This document shows, one piece after another, positions 1-12,216 of a stretch of 64,000 nt of DNA. The notes under the pieces are model-generated. The model saw only the letters and a program-made list of their open reading frames with translations, ran no database searches and was not told the origin of the DNA. This DNA is from Clonostachys chloroleuca (taxonomy: Eukaryota > Ascomycota > Sordariomycetes > Hypocreales > Bionectriaceae). Position 1 is the stretch's first letter; the number at the start of each line of letters is the position of its first letter. The stretch lies in assembly GCA_037952775.1 (NCBI GenBank), contig JBANAY010000004.1:12772001-12836000 (forward strand), written 5' to 3'. A program made the translations under genes and the position numbers.

Positions 1-2057
1 GACGACAGATTCCTTGATATAGGTCCATTCTCTCATATCAGTGTGTCTCCTGATGGGAGGTTTGTGAACTTATATGGAGAGAACGGAAAGGCGCATATCA
101 TCTCTAGCGACTTCCAAGAACGAATCTTTGAACACGACTCTGACTCGCAAACCCCTCCCAAATATGTCGAGTGGTGTGGCAGCGATGCAATTATTGCATG
201 GGAAGATGAGGTTCATGTGATTGGATCCGGAGAGTCCAGTATATCCTACATCTACGACAGCACGCGCGTTCACATTGTATCAGGTAAGCCCATGCCAGCG
301 ATTGAATACCACGGAGGCACGTTCTAATCATGTGGTAGAATATGATGGTGCACGTCTGATTACAAATGATTTTTGTGAGTTCTTAGAGAGAGTTGCGAAA
401 GAAACCCAGGAGGTCTTTGGAAATGCCTCCGATTCGTCTCCAGCCTCTATCTTGCTGGATGCTGTCGGTCAGCTGGAGATGGAGTCTCCCAAGGCTGACG
501 ACTACATCCAACTGATCCGACCAAATCTGACCGAGGCTGTCGATACCTGTGTCAACGCTGCAGGGCGTGAATTTGAAGTTTACTGGCAAAAACGTCTGCT
601 CAAGGCAGCCTCATTTGGAAAATCAGTGCTCGATATATACAACAGTGACGACTTTGTTGACATGTGCGAAACTCTGCGAGTCCTCAATGCTGTCCGATTC
701 TTTGAAGTCGGTCTACCGCTGTCGTTTGAGCAGTTCCACCGCTTGACGCCTGAGAGGCTGGTGCGGAGGTTGCTGAATCGCCATGAATACCTTTTGGCAT
801 TGAAAGTAGCAAGTTATCTCAAGCTACCCACTGACAACATATATGTGCACTGGGCATCCAGCAAGGTACGGATTGGTGCCGAGGACGACGAGACTATTTG
901 TCGACTCATCGTCGATCGACTCAACGGAAAGCCAGGCGTTTCTTTTGAGGAGATCGCCCGAGCCGCTTATCACGAAGGCCGTGGACGGCTCGCTACAGAA
1001 CTGTTGAACCATGAGCCTCGAGGAGGCCGACAGGTGCCTCTACTCCTAGACATGGAAGAGGATGAGTTGGCCTTGGACAAGGCCATCGAGAGTGGTGATA
1101 CAGATTTAATTCTCTCGGTGGTTGTCCAGCTTAAGAAGAAGCTCCCGCTCGCTGCATTCTTCGATGTCATCAGCGCACGCCCAACAGCTGCGGCGCTTGT
1201 GGAATCCTCGGCCAGCCTTCAAGGCGACCATGCTCTCTTAAAAGACCTATACTACCAGGACGACCGAAGGGTCGATAGTGCGAATGTATTTATTCGCGAG
1301 TCACTGAAGCAGCCCAGCGCACGCACGGCGTCTGATAAGCTGGCGCTAGCAGCGAAACAATTGTCGGACTCCAAGGATTCTGCGTTTGACTTGATAGTCC
1401 TCAAGGAGGCATCAGCATTGCTTCGAATACAGGAGACTTTAGATCGGGACTTGACAGACACCTTTACAGGGTTGAGTGTCAATGAGACCATGTTTAAACT
1501 CATTCGTTTGGGTTATCACGGCCGAGCGAAGAAAATCCAGAGCGAATTCAAAGTTCCCGAAAAGGTGGCTTGGTGGATCAGGTACGCCAAATATCTACAA
1601 ACCGAATACATCTTATTGCCAAAACTGAGCACTTACTAACTTGTTCACCAGACTTCGAGCGCTTGTGGCCAAGCGTGAATGGAATGAGATTGAAGAAATT
1701 GCCAGGGCAAAGAAGAGTCCGATTGGCTGGGAGGTAAATTCCACATGTCCTCAGCGTCACGTCTGTTCATCTAGGGGGATATTCTGACACCGTGTTTCTC
1801 TTTAGCCTTTCTATAACCTCATCTTACAAGCCGGCAATCCCAGACTGGCAGCCATATTTATACCAAAATGCACAAATCTTGAAGCGGGGGAGACGATAAC
1901 CATGTATGAGAAGTGCGGCATGCGGCTCAAGGCAGCCGAAGAAGCGGTCAAGACTAAGAATGCACAAGCTTGGCAGAAGCTCTTGGAAGCTGCTGGGAAG
2001 ACCACTTCTGAGGGGAGAGAGATTGAGCGGCTAGGCGCTACAGTATTTAAGAGATAG
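1..2057 (+). CDS. vps16: Vacuolar protein sorting protein Vps16, 5' end outside the window
   Basis: This is the C-terminal ~619 residues of Vps16, a core subunit of the HOPS and CORVET tethering complexes that act with Rab GTPases and SNAREs in fusion at the late endosome and vacuole. Reading is open from base 1. Introns I infer are 284-338, 1582-1651 and 1734-1805, each with GT/AG ends and a CTAAT/CTAAC-like branch site in the first two; splicing restores one frame to the TAG at 2055-2057. The family-typical stretch 'LNRHEYLLALKVASYLKLP' followed by IYVHWAS lies near 770-860, and the rest is the alpha-solenoid Vps16 C-terminal domain. The N-terminal beta-propeller is only partly present because the gene starts upstream. 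Family assignment is firm; exact splice sites come from reading alone. Confidence 0.93.
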
Positions 2058-5000
2058 GTCTATCAGACGACCCCCAAGCAACGAACCATTTTACGTATAG
2101 AATTAGCCAGAGGTATCCCACGTTTTCCCTTAATCAATATATCCCATTTGACAAGCTTGACAAGCTTCGCTAAGAACGGACGATCAATGAGTGTGACCTA
2201 AGGGAGTACCAAGTGGGTGACAGGAGAAATAAGATACCGAGAAGAAGAGTGATGCTACTTTCGAAGATAAATCAAGAAATACAGTAGCATAAAACGAAGA
2301 AAGCAACAATATTTACATATTATCTCTCAAATATATATTATTAATACTTAATAATTTGATAATACCGGTTGGTACTCGACAATAAGCAGCTTAATATTCG
2401 AGTGTCTCATTTCTCATATCACCCACTTGAGTGCTTAGGGGTGCCAATTCCTCGGTCACCCACTTGCCACCGGGATTCTCGGTCTGCTAAGATAAAAGCA
2501 GATCTATATCTACGATCATCTCAGCTGATGCCGGCTATGAGATAGCGTGCTCACAAGATTTTTGATCTACCTAGTGATCAGCCCACGCAACTACATTCTC
2601 AGGTAACGACAGCACATGTGAAAGAGTCTAGGCGGGATTCTAGCGGCGCAGCGGTTATCAAGAAACGGGTCGACTAACAACTAGCTCAGTCGCCTAGGTT
2701 GGTCTCGACGTTGAAACACGGCTTGCTAAAACTTGGGAACCGCCACGAGACGCCAAGTCGAACGAGTCCATGACAAGCGGGCAGGAATGCGGGAGGCAAG
2801 CCTCGACCTACTCGGACTGCTCATATGGACCCGGAGACGAGGCGAGAGTTCCCGCTGCCACACACACGATTGCAACGGGCAGCCAACGGCAGCGAGATAA
2901 GCGCAGGCCGGCGGGATTTGGCGGGGGTTGCACGAACATGTGTGCGTGCAATACAAAGGTCGTGTAATCAGTAGGTGTGCGTCATCTCGGAGGGATGACA
3001 TGAGTATGCCGGCATTCGGTAAGTTGTACTACATGAAGCCACCTACGTTCTCGGAGTGCTCGCCTTGGTCATGCATTCGTCTCAGTCAAACCGTGGATGG
3101 TGTTTGGTATGCCTAGGGCTGAATCCACTCTGCGCCCTGCCCGTTTGCGCTGAAAAAAGGGCGATGATTGATAAAATGATTGATAAACAGGAACAGTGAC
3201 CCCCAACTTGTCGCAGTCAATTGGGATGGCCATTCCAGAGCTTCGCCAAATCTGCCCTGGGTCTGGCGGGCGAGGAATGAGGTGCCTCGCTACCGACCGC
3301 AGTCTTCCGCAAACCAGGGTCCAGCAGCATTCCAGCGGGGGCGGGAGTTCCGTTTTCCTGTCTCTCCCGCCAGCCTGGGCAGAGCTGAATGGCCCCAAGG
3401 CCATCACATATTCACTGCGCAGGATGTTTCGAGTTGGGACCCGACGCTGGCGGGTCTTTTCTTGTCTTTGTCTTGGTCCTGCCACGGCTCTGCCCCCTCC
3501 CCTTCTGCTGATGCCGTCCAGTGTCTCGTACCTAGAATGTGTTAGTTATTGGTAGAGTCGCGGTGACTCATTACTCCAGAGACTTTCCTCAAACGGCGGT
3601 TCTCCTCAGTGGATGTTGTAGTGACAAATTTGTTTTCCCTTCCTCTTCACGACGGGCGGGTGCTGCAAACGGGTCGAGGCATCCCACATAGCGAAAATGC
3701 TGCGATCAATCCGGCACTCTTCGGTCCCGGTCTATCTTTCCAGGAACATTTAAATTGCTCGACATATCTGTGATATTTTTACGTGTGTAATGTCCCTGCT
3801 AGCGTTTCCCCAGAAAGCGACCCAGCCCCAATCTCTACGCCTATTAATAATATCCTTCGGGATCTATCTGGGGTGTAAGCCTTCTGGTTTCGGATCTGGG
3901 TGTAACAATACAAATCCAGTAAACATAAACAAACAACAGAATAGGTCGGGTTCCAGTACAGACGGACAGTAGCTGTACTCGGTCCCTCAAAGTTGACTTA
4001 TCTAGCGGGCCGCGCGTTGCATTAACAATGGACGATTAGGAAAAGGGATTCCCAGCGCTATAATAATAGCGACAGTCGCTAATGCTCTGCATGTACCCGA
4101 CGTGGGTGGTAAGCTTACCCTCACCACGGGCAGATCGCTCACCCAGGTGACATTGCATTGTTGTGCCTGGATCTGAATCGGATGGATTTGGTCATATTCC
4201 TCCTATTGATATTAATATTTCTGACTATCCTCGTGAAAGTAGCATCGCCAAGCTCGGTCGCGAGGGCCAACCGTGACAAGAACTAAAGCAGCAATGAGAC
4301 CACTACAAAGCAAACGGTTCACTGGCAAGGATGTGGCTTGATCACCCCATGCGCTCAAACACACCCAAATCCGCATGCTGAACTGGGGTTGGGTGCTGAA
4401 TGGCGGGCCAGCGACGAGCTAAGGCAATGGGATAGATGGTGCAAGCAGAAAATGACTCCATTTCTGGCCAAGGAACGAACCCGATAGTCCAACATGGATT
4501 GGGGTAAGTTCCAGATGCGTCAAGACTGCACGTAGTGTGTGATGCACTATCCAAGACACAGGGGACCAAGCCAGCGGCGACCAGTCGTGTGACATGCATC
4601 TATCAGCAGGTCTGGCTGCCCTGTGCATATTGCCCACCCGGGTTCCAGAACACAGCGTCGCGACTGCGTGGTGGGATTGTCTCTACGCGAGCAGAGAGTT
4701 TGGACGGCACATGGCCAAGCATCAGTTGATGCGCTTGTGCTAGCGTAGCGTAGTGAACGGAACGGCCTGCCTTGAGATCTTGTATCATCTCAAGTTAGAG
4801 ATGGTGTCGATCTCTTCCATGCCGCCCTAGGGACTCCATAGTACGTATTGAGATGAGAAGCTTTTGCTCGGGCCACCCTAGTTCGAGGAGCTGACTTCCT
4901 CCCGCCTCAATCGCTCAGCTCTGCGCATTACGGCGTATAAGTGCTCAGAGGGATTGTTGCACACCTATACGGGACGGGTCGACTGGACTCCAACCACCGC

Positions 5001-5959
5001 AAATCTAACTGGCTGGTATCGGTAAATTTTCCTACGGGACTTTTCTAAAAGTAAACACAGTGATTCATGTTTTTATTTTCCATGCATAGTAGAGACCCCA
5101 CAACGCAGGGCAAATCGCTCGTGTGTGCATGTGTACAGACGCCTGTTACACACAGATCCAACGGTCACCTCACACATGATCTGTTTTTTGCTCCATTTTC
5201 CCTTCTCTTCCCCTCTCTCCTCGTCTCTCCGTCATTGGAAATTCGGGTCGGACCCGACAGATGCTAGCCAGGTCTCAGAAGCTGTCTCCGTACCGCAATG
5301 TTTCGGCCCAGCTGATTGCATCGCTTGGCCTCCGTCCGCACGCCAGTGGTGCGATACATTGTGTCTTACTCTCTGGGTGCCGGTCTCTGGTGGGCTTGAG
5401 CCCACCACTCAGGACGCACACCGCATCTCAGTGGAGGTTGTCGCACTATGACAATCGCAAGCGCAATAGCGGCCCCCTTCTCTTAGAAGTTAGGCTCCTT
5501 GCCAGATGGAACCTGGCAGGGATCAGCACAGCCCTGTTTGTGCCTGGGCCCGACGCTGAGTTTACGGGGGTCGGCTACGCCGTGGACGGTGGACTCCCTC
5601 ACGGAGCCTGAGCCTTCAGGTCAAATACTTAGGCCGGGCCTCCTGCCTGTATTTTGAAATTAGAAACGGAGCCCTGCTAGTGTTGACTGGAGTTGCACAT
5701 CTGTGCTTTTTTAATATTTCTTTTTTCCTGCGCCCTGTCCGCTCAGCTCGCTTCTCAGTTCTCAGGTGACAAATCCAGTGCAGCACCTACCTACCTAGAC
5801 CTACCACCTAACCCACCCCCAGCCCAGCCATTAGTCCACCTGGGTACAGGAGGGAATAAGCCCCGTCCAGGCGCTGAGACTGGCTCTGCCTCCCTCGACT
5901 CCGAATCCCCTCCCCTAGCCTATCCACTCGCTGCTTTCTGCAGCTTCATATTCCACCCA
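2058..5959. other. Gene-free stretch upstream of the Dma1-like gene
   Basis: Apart from the MITE-like copy at 2210-2429, I see no convincing gene here. Open frames are short (up to ~138 codons), overlap on both strands and resemble nothing. A pyrimidine-rich tract at about 5190-5235 and further CT-rich sequence near 5700-5760 look like fungal promoter or 5' leader sequence for the gene at 5960. An open frame runs in phase from 5693 into that gene, but I take it as leader. Confidence 0.5.
2210..2429 (+). mobile_element. MITE-like inverted-repeat element, copy 1
   Basis: A 220-bp AT-rich segment begins with CAAGTGGGTGACAGGAGAAA and ends with the near reverse complement (TTTCTCATATCACCCACTTG). 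The terminal inverted repeat is about 26 bp with a few mismatches. There is no coding capacity. The whole element aligns with the reverse complement of 20302-20533, best in the ~75 bp inside the right end. Flanks AGTAC / AGTGC could be a decayed 5-bp target duplication but this is not clear. A third end-like motif, TCACCCACTTG, lies just outside at 2456-2466. Confidence 0.75.
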
Positions 5960-7849
5960 ATGTTGTCTCCTTCACCACAACCTATGATGAGCAGCCCGCC
6001 TCCTCGATCAAGCCGCCTGCGCCGATTCTCAAATTTGCGAAACATTACCCACGGTCATCTGCTCGGTGGCATTACTTCCAGTGGGGGTGGGAAAGGAGGC
6101 TATGGGGCCAACGGCACGAGCACCACAGGCAGCACTGACAACCTTGCGGGCTCACCAAGTGACCCTGAAGGTCATTTTGTAGCTCTTCGATCTGCACCTC
6201 TACCCGGCCACTCCAACGATCTATCACTAGTCAACTCTGCCCCGGCAGGCTCCTCCTCATCGCAGGGCCTCTCCATCGACCTCAGCAATCCACTCGTGGT
6301 CGCATCTGCTGAAACTTCACCTTCTGCTGAAACTTCACCTTCTGCAATTCCCAGATCGAACCCCATGGCTCTCACAACACCAACCTTCGGCAGGACCAAC
6401 GGGGCCAGTGCCCCCTCGACTCCGACTCCTGGAGCTGCGAGCGAGGGACAGCCCACCACGGCCGCGACACAGACTGCTGACAATGCCGCCGCTGCCACAA
6501 CCAACTCCAACACCACAGGTCCCGATCTGCTACCCTCAGTCCGCTTCTCGGCATACTACGACCCACGGTCCACTCGTCCATCTTTGACATTCCCTCCGAT
6601 CACCAGAACACTACCTACCGGCAAGGAAGTCATTCGTGTTGGGCGATACTCGGAGCGCGACAGCCAATCCATGGCCAACATGCCCGGTAACCAGCCTTCA
6701 GCCGCCGCGGTTGGATTCAAGAGTAAGGTGGTTAGTCGCCGTCACTGCGAGTTCTGGCACGAGAACGGCAAATGGTATATCAAGGATGTCAAGAGTTCGT
6801 CCGGAACGTTTCTGAACCACATTCGTCTGAGCCCGCCGTCCCAGGAGAGCAAAGCCTTCCCCGTCAACGATGGAGACATTGTGCAACTCGGAATTGATTT
6901 CAAGGGTGGAGAGGAGATGATCTTCCGCTGCGTCAAGATGAGGCTGGAGCTGAACCGTGGCTGGCAGAACAAGCTCAACACATTCAAGTAAGTGTCCTCC
7001 GAATTCACATAGAAGCCCCATGTCTGGAGCCAAGAGTTTCGTACTAACGCATCCTTCCAGTATGGCCGCCCACAAGAGATTGAGGACGATGGGAACAGGT
7101 TCTCAGGGAAGCAATGCCTCTGGCTCTTCCGACTGCTCGATTTGCCTAAATTCTATTGCGGTTCGTATTTCGCAAACATTTCTCCTTGGATCCCATTACT
7201 TATTCCTTCAATAGCCCTGCCAGTCACTATTCGTGGCACCCTGCTCCCATACCTGGCACTTTAAATGCGTCCGGTCGCTTCTCACTTCTCCACAGTACCC
7301 CATCTTCATTTGTCCAAACTGTCGTGCCGGTGCCGACCTCGAAGCCGATGTTGATGATGCCGAAGACTGGGACCAGCTCGACGGCAACGACGCCGACGCT
7401 GAGGTAGAGGCCATCAAGGAGGAAGCGGAGCCAGCCGCCCCGGCAGGAGTACGCAATGAGACAGCAAATGACGGCCCCTCGCCTCCACAGACTGCGCCGC
7501 CCCCTCCCCCAGCAGAAGATGAAGCAAGCATGGATATCGACCCTGCGGAGATGACGATGAACATGACCGTCGTCGAGTCCTCTGAAAACCAGAACTTGAC
7601 TCACGCTATGTCCGAGCCAGTACCAATAGCCAACCCAGCATCCGGGGCCGGTCGAGCTTCGAGAGATGGAAAGACTCCTTCGCCCCCCCGGCTGGGACTG
7701 AGGGTCCGATTACACCCAGAAATGAAGCCGGGCCCTGGGTATTTGATGGTAGTGGCCAGCGAAATCCGGAGGCAGGCGAGGCAATGGGAAGTCTAGATGC
7801 AGCGGCAGACATGCTTAACGGGGCTTCACTAAACAGCCCAAAGCGGTGA
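5960..7849 (+). CDS. dma1: Dma1-like FHA-RING E3 ubiquitin ligase; reading frame broken near the 3' end
   Basis: The protein combines an FHA phosphothreonine-binding domain (about residues 220-330, with GRYSERD, SRRHCEFW and SSSGTFLN motifs) with a RING finger (Cys-x2-Cys, Cys-x-His, His-x2-Cys, Cys-x2-Cys, in CSIC...PCSHTWHFKC...CPNC). This is the Dma1/Chfr mitotic-checkpoint ligase architecture. A Ser/Pro/Thr-rich N-terminal region precedes it, with an 18-bp tandem duplication at 6305-6340. Introns are 6988-7060 and 7161-7214. I chose ATG 5960; the same frame is open from 5693, but that part reads like leader. As given, translation stops at 7796. One extra base near the C7 run at 7683-7689 would continue it through TPRNEAGPWVFDGSG to a TGA at 7847-7849. 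Domain calls are firm; the C terminus is inferred. Confidence 0.88.
6305..6340 (+). repeat. 18-bp tandem duplication inside the Dma1-like gene
   Basis: TCTGCTGAAACTTCACCT occurs twice back to back, without a mismatch, in the low-complexity N-terminal coding region, giving a repeated SAETSP peptide. It keeps the frame. Being identical, it is probably a recent slippage event and may vary in length between strains. Confidence 0.8.
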
Positions 7850-9089
7850 CGTGGCGCCCAGACGCTTTCCATCTCTTTCTCTCATCAGCAATCTTTCATC
7901 CGAGGCAGTTAATGGGCATATTCTTTTGTTGTTGGGGCTAGCCTCCATTTTTTTCTCTTCCCAACCAAGAACCGTCGACGAAGAGAGAGTCTTGAAGTAT
8001 TGTTTGCTACAGCCGTTCTGGGTGGTTACACATTGTCTTGTCTTTGGTCGTTTAGGAATTATCATCATCACGGTCCAGGAGTATGGGAGTCTTAATACAG
8101 CATTTTCATGGCCCGGGATAAATCGACAAGGAGGGTTTTACGAGGTAGAGAAGGAAATTTTCCCTGTTGGTGTCTGTCTAATATTTTTTGGTCCAGTCTT
8201 GTTTTTTTTTCTTGAAGGAGCGTTGGGAGGGTCACTATGAACTGAGGGCACGGGCGCACTCGATTGTTTTGACGAACACGAGGGGGGAATATTGGCACAG
8301 TTTCCACAATCACGATGATGGCATGTTTTGTCAATGTGGCTTTTTTAGTATAATATCGCCAGAGCATACTACGTACTCTTCTGACTTTGATATGACTATA
8401 ATAGACTTGCCTTTGTGTTTATCTGACAGGCCGTCAGCCTCATGGGCTGTGCGCTCGTGATAATGAGAATTGCCTATCAGCACTCAGGGATTATGAACGT
8501 GTTGGTACTGCATGTCCAGTCAAAACGCGGAGCTCACACCTGATGTCATGTTTACATACCTTTCCCCGAGCGATATGGAATCACAAGCCAGGATGAAGAT
8601 ATCTCGCATAGAACTCATTTAGCATTTTGGGGTATGGGGCCAGTGATTGCTCTATTTGCTGCGAATGGGATCGCCACATTTGTGTATTTGGGAGCTGTAC
8701 TATGTACATATGAGACACTCAACAAGGGCTACAATCGGCTTACATTATTGTTCATCGTGCATTGGTAATGTAGGTAGGTAGGCAGTGATAGCGATCTGGG
8801 TACTCCACGGCAAACGCACCCGGAAGCCAGCACCTGTAACACATCAAAAGCTTCCATGGGCAGCGCTTGTCTTGCCACTAGAGGCCAACATTGGAAGGCA
8901 CCTGGGCCGAACACCAGGCAACAAGTGGGGGCAGGTTCGCGAGCGTGGTCTGTGGTTCACCAAGCCCGGGCACTACCTATATTAGCACATGCGGCGCGCG
9001 CCAGCTGGAACTGAGCCCGGCTTACACCAAACAACATCCAGAACGTGGCGATCTCCGTGACTGCCACGACTTGCTCTCTTACAGCTCCG
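7850..9089. other. Intergenic region between the Dma1-like gene and the hydrolase gene
   Basis: This holds the 3' flank of the upstream gene and the 5' leader of the next. No conserved coding sequence, RNA gene or repeat is recognisable. A CTCTTACAG sequence just before 9085 could be the acceptor of a 5'-leader intron. Confidence 0.4.
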
Positions 9090-9128
9090 ATGGATACACA
9101 ACCTCGTAGTCCCATCGACCCTTCATGA
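9090..9128 (+). promoter_or_regulatory. Upstream ORF overlapping the hydrolase start codon
   Basis: A 12-codon ORF (MDTQPRSPIDPS) starts at 9090. Its TGA (9126-9128) overlaps the main ATG at 9125 in an ATGA arrangement. Either it is a true uORF that allows termination-coupled reinitiation, or it is the real N terminus separated by one missing base. Inserting one C in the CCC before TTCATG would fuse it to the main frame, and the required correction has the same sign as the six frame breaks elsewhere in the window. Confidence 0.4.
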
Positions 9129-11831
9129 TGCTCCCTCGGAAGAGGCAACGCCGGGATCTCCCAGAGTCCAGTGGCTCCTCAGTCGCTAGCACCCCTGTAC
9201 CGACGCCTGCGAAGGCACCTACCCCCTCGACGTCATCACTGGACCAGCCAAGCACGCAGCAGCAGCAGCAGACGCTGACCCTCAGCCCTTCCGGTTCATA
9301 CCCCACGGCTCAGTCGGCCCAGCCACTTCCCATGCGACAGGTAAGTTGGTCTTCGTTCTCAAGCAGATCGGCCCGTCTGTTCGACTGATACTAACTGCAA
9401 ATCCGATAAACAGGTCCGCAAGTCACAAAGCTGGTACGGATCTTGGCCCAGGGCTCCCAAGGCATCGGCTTCCACCTCGGTCGCGCGCGAAACTATATTC
9501 GGAGATAGTGTAAAGTCAGACAAAGGGCCTGATCTTGGAAGGTTTGAGCCCAAGAACGATGTTACCGACGCCACCGGTTCGCAGGCCACGCTGATGGAAG
9601 GTAATTTTGGGTTACCCAAAGTGCCAGAGGATGAGGCTGCCGACAATCCAGCCGAGCCGGACAAGGAGCCAAAGCCTACGACGAGCGATAGCCAACAGGC
9701 GGCTTCTGTAGACTCAGCCGCTACCGCGGTTGACCAGGCTGGTAGTGTCGAGATGCCAGCACCTCCAAGGCTGGCCACATCATCGGGGTGGCTCGGCTGG
9801 TGGTCGAAGACGCCCTTCACTGATACGCAGCCTAGCACAGCTGCACCTCCTCCTGAAAGCAAGGATGACATGAAAGTCGATGAGCCCGAACGCCCGGTCA
9901 CCCCGCCAGCCCAGACTGAAGATGCCGAGCAAGCTCAGGGAAAACCTGAGCAGCCCGTAGCCGCGCCGCAGTCCACATCTTGGTTCGGGTTCTGGGGCGC
10001 GTCTCCCGCTCGCAATAACAAGCCAGCACCTAATCCCGAGCCTCAACCGGATATCCAAACTACAGACACTACAGAAACAGCATCAGCTGCAGCTACACCA
10101 GAGCCACCGCCACCTACACAGGATAAGCTGATGACTGAGACCCCACCCAAGGCTGGCTCAACATGGGCGTTTTGGTCGAAGGATTCCCCAAAGCCCAAGG
10201 GCAACATCTCTTCTGTGCAGGACCCAGGAGAAATTGCAGTGATTGGTGAGGGATCAGAAGCACATCCTCATCCGATGGCCGAGGGCGATGTTTCCAACAC
10301 CCCATCAAAGGCCCCCAAAGAGAAAACGAAGGTTGAAGAGCCAAAGCCTAAATCAACATGGAGGAGCAGTAACAAGAGAGTGCGACCAGTTTCGATGGAT
10401 TTGGAGTCTCAGGCATCAACCTCGTCCGGGCAAATGAGCCCAGCGAAGCCAGGAACACCTCAACCCCCTTCTCAAGCCGATCAACCAGACTCCAACAAGA
10501 CTGCCAAAGCAAACCAGTCAAAACTAAGCAAGGTGACGCCAGAGCCCGAAACCCAGACTCAAATGCCAACCAACTTGCTCCTCCCTTCGTTCACAAGCAC
10601 CTATCAGATGAAGGAGAATCCATCTATCATCAAGCAGATTGCGAAGCTTTTACTACGTACTCAGAACCCACCCGCCAATCATGTCTATCGGGTAAACGAG
10701 CCGCCCAAGATTCGTAAAGCGATAGCAATTGGCGTTCATGGTCTCTTTCCCGCTACTTACTTGCGGCCAATGATGGGTCAACCCACCGGTACCTCCTTAA
10801 GGTTCGCCGGTCTCTGTGCAGATGCCATCAGGAGATGGACAGATAGCCACGGTTGCGCTGATTGCGAGATTGAGAAAGTAGCCCTGGAGGGTGAGGGCAA
10901 GATCAGTGAGCGTGTGGATAACCTCTGGAAGCTACTTCTGAACTGGATCGAGCACATTCGGAGTGCAGACTTGGTCCTCATTGCCTGTCACTCACAGGGT
11001 GTCCCTGTAAGCATAATGCTTATCGAGAAGCTTATTGACCTCGGTATCGTCACCAGCTCCAGGATTGGTGTTTGTGCAATGGCCGGTGTATCACTCGGGC
11101 CGTTCACGGATTACAAGTCGAGCATATTCATGGGTTCTGCCGCAGAGCTTTGGGAATTTGGCAATCCCCAAAGCAACAATTCACAACGCTTCGAGGCGGC
11201 TTTGAAGCGAGTCTTAGATTACGGAACCAGAATTACATTCATTGGCAGTATCGATGACCAGGTAGTTCCAATGGAGGTCAGTAAACATCACATTTGTTGA
11301 TTTGACGAAGCTAACTTGATGTCCACACTCTAGTCTGCGATCTACTCTCCTGCCAATCACCCATACATATATCGGGCTGCGTTCATAGATGGCCGGATCC
11401 ACGCCCCGGACTTTATCGCACATCTGGTTGGTTTTGCTCTCAAGCTCCGCAACCTTGGGATTTCAGACCACGGCCTCATCCGTGAGTTGTCCATCCCGCT
11501 TGCCGGTTCACTCTACTCGGGTGAAGGTCACTCCAGATTGTATTATGATTCTGCGGTCTACGATCTGGCTATCTCGCACGCCCTTGAAACTACATCTACC
11601 CCTCATCCAACCCCTTGTTCGATCCAGCATCACGCCGCAGTGGCTGGCACTCAACCCAATCCGTATGTACTCCCATGGATTATGAGAGGTCTTCTGGAGG
11701 AAGACTTCGTAAAAACCGAGCTCAGCCATGAGACCGATGAGCTGTTGAGGCAGTTTGACGCCTGGAAGCCAGTCAACAAGGCTCTCAAGGATGTAAAATA
11801 CAGATTAGAAGCGGTTCGCTCAAAGCTATGA
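9125..11831 (+). CDS. Predicted alpha/beta-hydrolase (lipase/esterase-like) with long disordered N terminus
   Basis: The first ~480 residues are low-complexity (Pro/Ser/Thr/Lys-rich) with recurring short Trp motifs (GWLGWWSK, TSWFGFWG, STWAFWSK, STWRSS), which suggests repeated linear interaction motifs. The C-terminal part looks like a serine hydrolase: a nucleophile elbow (ACHSQG, around 10983-11000), an acid candidate in GSIDDQVVP (~11245-11270) and a downstream His (IHAPDF). Introns are 9341-9413 and 11277-11333. Start at ATG 9125 (a second ATG follows at once). The substrate is unknown. Similarity in style to intracellular lipases is an inference. The N terminus may extend to 9090 (see the uORF entry). 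Confidence 0.8.
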
Positions 11832-12216
11832 CGATAATGTTTCCTTATTCCTCTTTTTTTCCCCTTCATCTACGCACTCAATGCCAAAACCACCCCTTAG
11901 ATCAGGATACACCAACGCAATTATGATGGTCGCCGAGGCTTGGGAATAGATAGCGTCACATTTCAGTTACTCGATATACCCTAAATGTAGTTTGCAATAA
12001 ACTTTTCTTTTTAAACATCTATGCCACATCGATGCCAACTCCGATTCGCTCTCTCTTTGCCATGAAGAAAGAGAGGTCATACATAGTCTATTGGTACATA
12101 TATATAAAAAATTACACCTGAAAACCGTGCCTCTTTGTTTCGTAAGTGTTCATCCCTTCCATATTTTTTATCTTTACAGTCATCGCTCTACAGGTTTCCC
12201 CTTTCTTTTTGTCTAT
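11832..12216. other. Convergent 3' intergenic region
   Basis: This stretch lies between the 3' ends of the hydrolase gene (+) and the MPP alpha gene (-). It is T-rich and shows no gene. Confidence 0.4.

Noticed and set aside
5693..5959. N-terminal extension of the Dma1-like protein with a signal-peptide-like start
   Set aside because: A nuclear/cytosolic FHA-RING ligase is not expected to have one; the sequence reads as CT-rich leader.
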